The position numbers were made by a program, and so were the translations under genes. This document shows positions 5,202 to 6,591 of a stretch of DNA of 6,591 nt, one piece after another; position 1 is the stretch's first letter; every line of letters starts with the position of its first letter. Below the pieces are notes generated by a model. It was not told where the DNA came from. It made no database searches and saw only the letters and a list, made by a program, of their open reading frames with translations. The stretch comes from Thermoplasmata archaeon (GTDB lineage Archaea; Thermoplasmatota; Thermoplasmata; UBA184). The DNA lies in NCBI GenBank assembly GCA_027314845.1, contig DAHVAA010000091.1, positions 1 to 6,591 of the forward strand, given 5' to 3'.

Positions 5202-6141
5202 CGAGACGCCCGATCTTCTCGATCTGGGCCTCGATCTGGTCGCCTTCTTTGAGCTTCCGCGTTTCCTTTCCGTACTCAAAGCCGGGAGCGCCACCGAGGC
5301 CCCCGAGGGAGAGGACATCCCCGGGCTCGAGAGTGACCCCCTTCGACAGGTGGGCGAGGATCTCCGGGAGGCGGAAGATGTAGTCGGAGGTGTCGCCCTC
5401 CTGGCGGACGGTCCCGCCGACCCGGAGCTCCATCCGCAGCGGGTACGGCTCCCCGATCTCCTCCTTGGGGACGACCCAAGGGCCGACCGCCATGGTCCCG
5501 TCGAACCCCTTGCCCATGACCCAGTCGACCGGCCCCTCGCCCGGGTACTGTAGGTCGCGGTAGCCCATGTCGAGCGCGATCGTGAAGCCGGCGATGTGCT
5601 CCATCGCCTTCGTGGCCGGGATGTGCTTGCCGCGCTTTCCGACGATCGCGGCCAGCTCGAGCTCGACGTCCGGAAAGGCGCCGGCAGCGCTCAGGACCAA
5701 CGGCTCGCTCGGCCCGACCAAGCTGTTGAAGAAGCGAGTGAAGAGGTACGGCTGCTTCGGGAGCGACTTCCCCTGCTCGGACACGTGGCTTTTCGAGTTC
5801 AAGGCGAGGCAGTAGATCTTCGAGCCGTGCACGACCGGGGCCAGGAGCTTCACACCTTCCTCGGCCTTGAACAGGTCGCGCGCCCCGGTCGCCGCCCGCG
5901 GGGTCCAGCCCATCTTGCGGCGACGCTCGATGTAGTCGACGATCTTCTTGGTGATCTGCACCGACTCGGAGCCGCCCTGGAAGTACGTGAGCATGTCGCG
6001 GAACCGGCTCGGGTCGGCTCCCTTCACGGGGTTGACCCCGAAGTAGTCGCGGCAGGCGGTGTCGAGGTCGATGAACTCGTTCGAGTCGGTGATCATCCCG
6101 AAGTGGAACTGGTCGGCGACGGTGAAGTGCACGAGCTTCAC
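5137..6141 (-). CDS. Fumarylacetoacetate hydrolase (FAH) family enzyme
   Basis: A 334-residue metal-dependent enzyme of the FAH family, whose members hydrolyse, decarboxylate, isomerise or dehydrate 2-oxo or enol acids. An N-terminal domain (1-100) starts MKLVHFTVADQFHFG. The catalytic domain begins near KIYCLALNSKSHVSE (108-122), with H119 and E122 matching the family's H..E pair although the usual NY is NS. Metal ligands are probably E160 and E162 in FPDVELELAAIVGK and D191 in ALDMGYRDLQ. MGKGFD (209-214) carries the conserved K211, and GPWVVP, TSDYIF and LEPGDVLSLGGLGG (271-284) follow; the last differs from the common TGTP.GVG. The start is GTG at 6141, with a GAGGT ribosome site 6 bases upstream. 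The Pro/Ala tail (about 319-334) lies inside the priS overlap. Two cysteines occur (C30, C111). Substrate is not determinable; aromatic-ring cleavage products, acylpyruvates or 2-keto-3-deoxy sugar acids are all possible. Confidence 0.92.
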   Translation of the reverse strand: MKLVHFTVADQFHFGMITDSNEFIDLDTACRDYFGVNPVKGADPSRFRDMLTYFQGGSESVQITKKIVDYIERRRKMGWTPRAATGARDLFKAEEGVKLLAPVVHGSKIYCLALNSKSHVSEQGKSLPKQPYLFTRFFNSLVGPSEPLVLSAAGAFPDVELELAAIVGKRGKHIPATKAMEHIAGFTIALDMGYRDLQYPGEGPVDWVMGKGFDGTMAVGPWVVPKEEIGEPYPLRMELRVGGTVRQEGDTSDYIFRLPEILAHLSKGVTLEPGDVLSLGGLGGAPGFEYGKETRKLKEGDQIEAQIEKIGRLVMPVKAEAPPPPAAPGTAPAA

Positions 6142-6147
6142 GGGGGG

Positions 6148-6152
6148 ACCTC
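6148..6152 (-). promoter_or_regulatory. Shine-Dalgarno sequence supporting a GTG start
   Basis: GAGGT on the minus strand, then six C residues, then the GTG at 6141. This spacing supports the non-ATG start for the FAH-family gene, as does the protein beginning MKLVHFT, usual for the family. Confidence 0.6.
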
Positions 6153-6173
6153 GGCCGCGGGGGAGCCGCCGCG

Positions 6174-6184
6174 GTTGATAAGCG
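6174..6184 (-). promoter_or_regulatory. TATA-like element upstream of the FAH-family gene
   Basis: The minus strand reads CGCTTATCAAC around here, the only AT-rich patch in the 70-base gap before the FAH gene. Centred near 6179, it predicts a transcript start near 6153, just in front of the GAGGT site. This suggests the FAH gene can be transcribed independently of the membrane-protein gene upstream. Motif and spacing only. Confidence 0.35.
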
Positions 6185-6211
6185 GTGCGCGGGGCGCCGC
6201 CGCGACGCGCC

Positions 6212-6583
6212 CTACGAGAAATGGCGCCGCACGGCGACCAGGTAGATCAGGAGGACGAGCGAGACGAGGAATCCGAGCGAGAGGAACGCCCCGGCGAGGG
6301 CGTTCAGCCCGACCTCGATGAGCAGCACGAGCACCGCGAGGACGAGCGCCCACATCCGCAGGTCCCAGAGACCGTAGGCGACCGCCAGGAGCACGATGCC
6401 GAGGAGGAGCACGATGCCGGCGAGCAGCAGGCCGGCGACGCCGAGGAACCCGGGAATCCCGAACGCGCTCCCGACAGTCACGCCGAAGAGGAGGAAGAGG
6501 CCGTCCAGCAGGGTGAGGGCGGCAAAGATGCCGATCAGCACGGCGAGGATCGCGACGCCGAGCGGTCGACCCGGTTCGGCCAT
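6212..6583 (-). CDS. Small four-helix membrane protein of unknown function
   Basis: A 123-residue, strongly hydrophobic protein with about four membrane helices at roughly 8-33, 46-70, 77-98 and 100-117. The start MAEPGRPLGVAILAVL, the LAVAYGLWDLRMWALVLAVL segment (66-85, with a short charged WDLRMW loop) and the VAVRRHFS end resemble small archaeal and bacterial integral membrane proteins annotated only as hypothetical. No catalytic or ligand-binding motif is visible and there is no cysteine. The ATG at 6583 is only 8 bases from the window edge, so its promoter and ribosome site cannot be judged; the frame has no earlier start within the window. The FAH gene follows 70 bases downstream on the same strand, with a possible promoter in between, so co-transcription is uncertain. 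Function unknown. Confidence 0.75.
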   Translation of the reverse strand: MAEPGRPLGVAILAVLIGIFAALTLLDGLFLLFGVTVGSAFGIPGFLGVAGLLLAGIVLLLGIVLLAVAYGLWDLRMWALVLAVLVLLIEVGLNALAGAFLSLGFLVSLVLLIYLVAVRRHFS

Positions 6584-6591
6584 GCCCCACC

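Noticed and set aside
5596..6321. A 241-codon plus-strand frame opposite the FAH gene
   Set aside because: Antisense shadow with no family resemblance; it also crosses the gap before the FAH gene and into the membrane-protein gene.

Overview
The window is very GC-rich and densely coding, and it reads as archaeal. Three informational genes on the plus strand form a run: an archaeal-type RIO1 kinase, a two-KH Pno1/Dim2-like protein and the archaeo-eukaryotic DNA primase small subunit PriS. TATA-like elements lie about 27 bases upstream of start codons, and two transcripts look leaderless or nearly so. The gene complement and high GC would fit a high-GC Thermoplasmatota-type lineage, but that placement is inference; 'archaeon' is secure.

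Layout. Positions 1-2422 hold three minus-strand genes, in transcription order: a small putative zinc metallopeptidase with an HExxHxxGxxD motif, a short membrane NfeD protein, and a stomatin/SPFH protein whose 3' end runs off the left edge. A 142-bp divergent intergenic region (2423-2564) carries two TATA elements, one for each direction. Positions 2565-5201 hold rio1, the KH gene and priS, with gaps of 4 and 8 bases, almost certainly one operon. Convergent with priS, and overlapping its 3' end by 65 bp, is a minus-strand fumarylacetoacetate-hydrolase (FAH) family enzyme that starts with GTG. At the right edge is a small multi-pass membrane protein, also minus strand. No stretch over 300 bases lacks a gene. 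I see no tRNA, rRNA, CRISPR, insertion sequence or convincing terminator.

How the genes fit together. RIO1 and Pno1/Dim2 homologues both act in late small-ribosomal-subunit maturation, so the first two plus-strand genes make a functional pair; priS links that unit to replication priming. NfeD and SPFH proteins are a classic membrane pair. This NfeD lacks the serine-protease domain of long NfeD proteins, and a putative metallopeptidase lies just upstream, so a substitute proteolytic partner is possible but untested. The FAH enzyme and the four-helix membrane protein look like separate housekeeping or metabolic genes.

Most of the window is conserved archaeal core. The points most worth a second look are the mirror-symmetric ACCCTATA promoter pair, the metallopeptidase beside short NfeD and SPFH, the FAH tail apparently created by overprinting the primase gene, and the near absence of cysteine.
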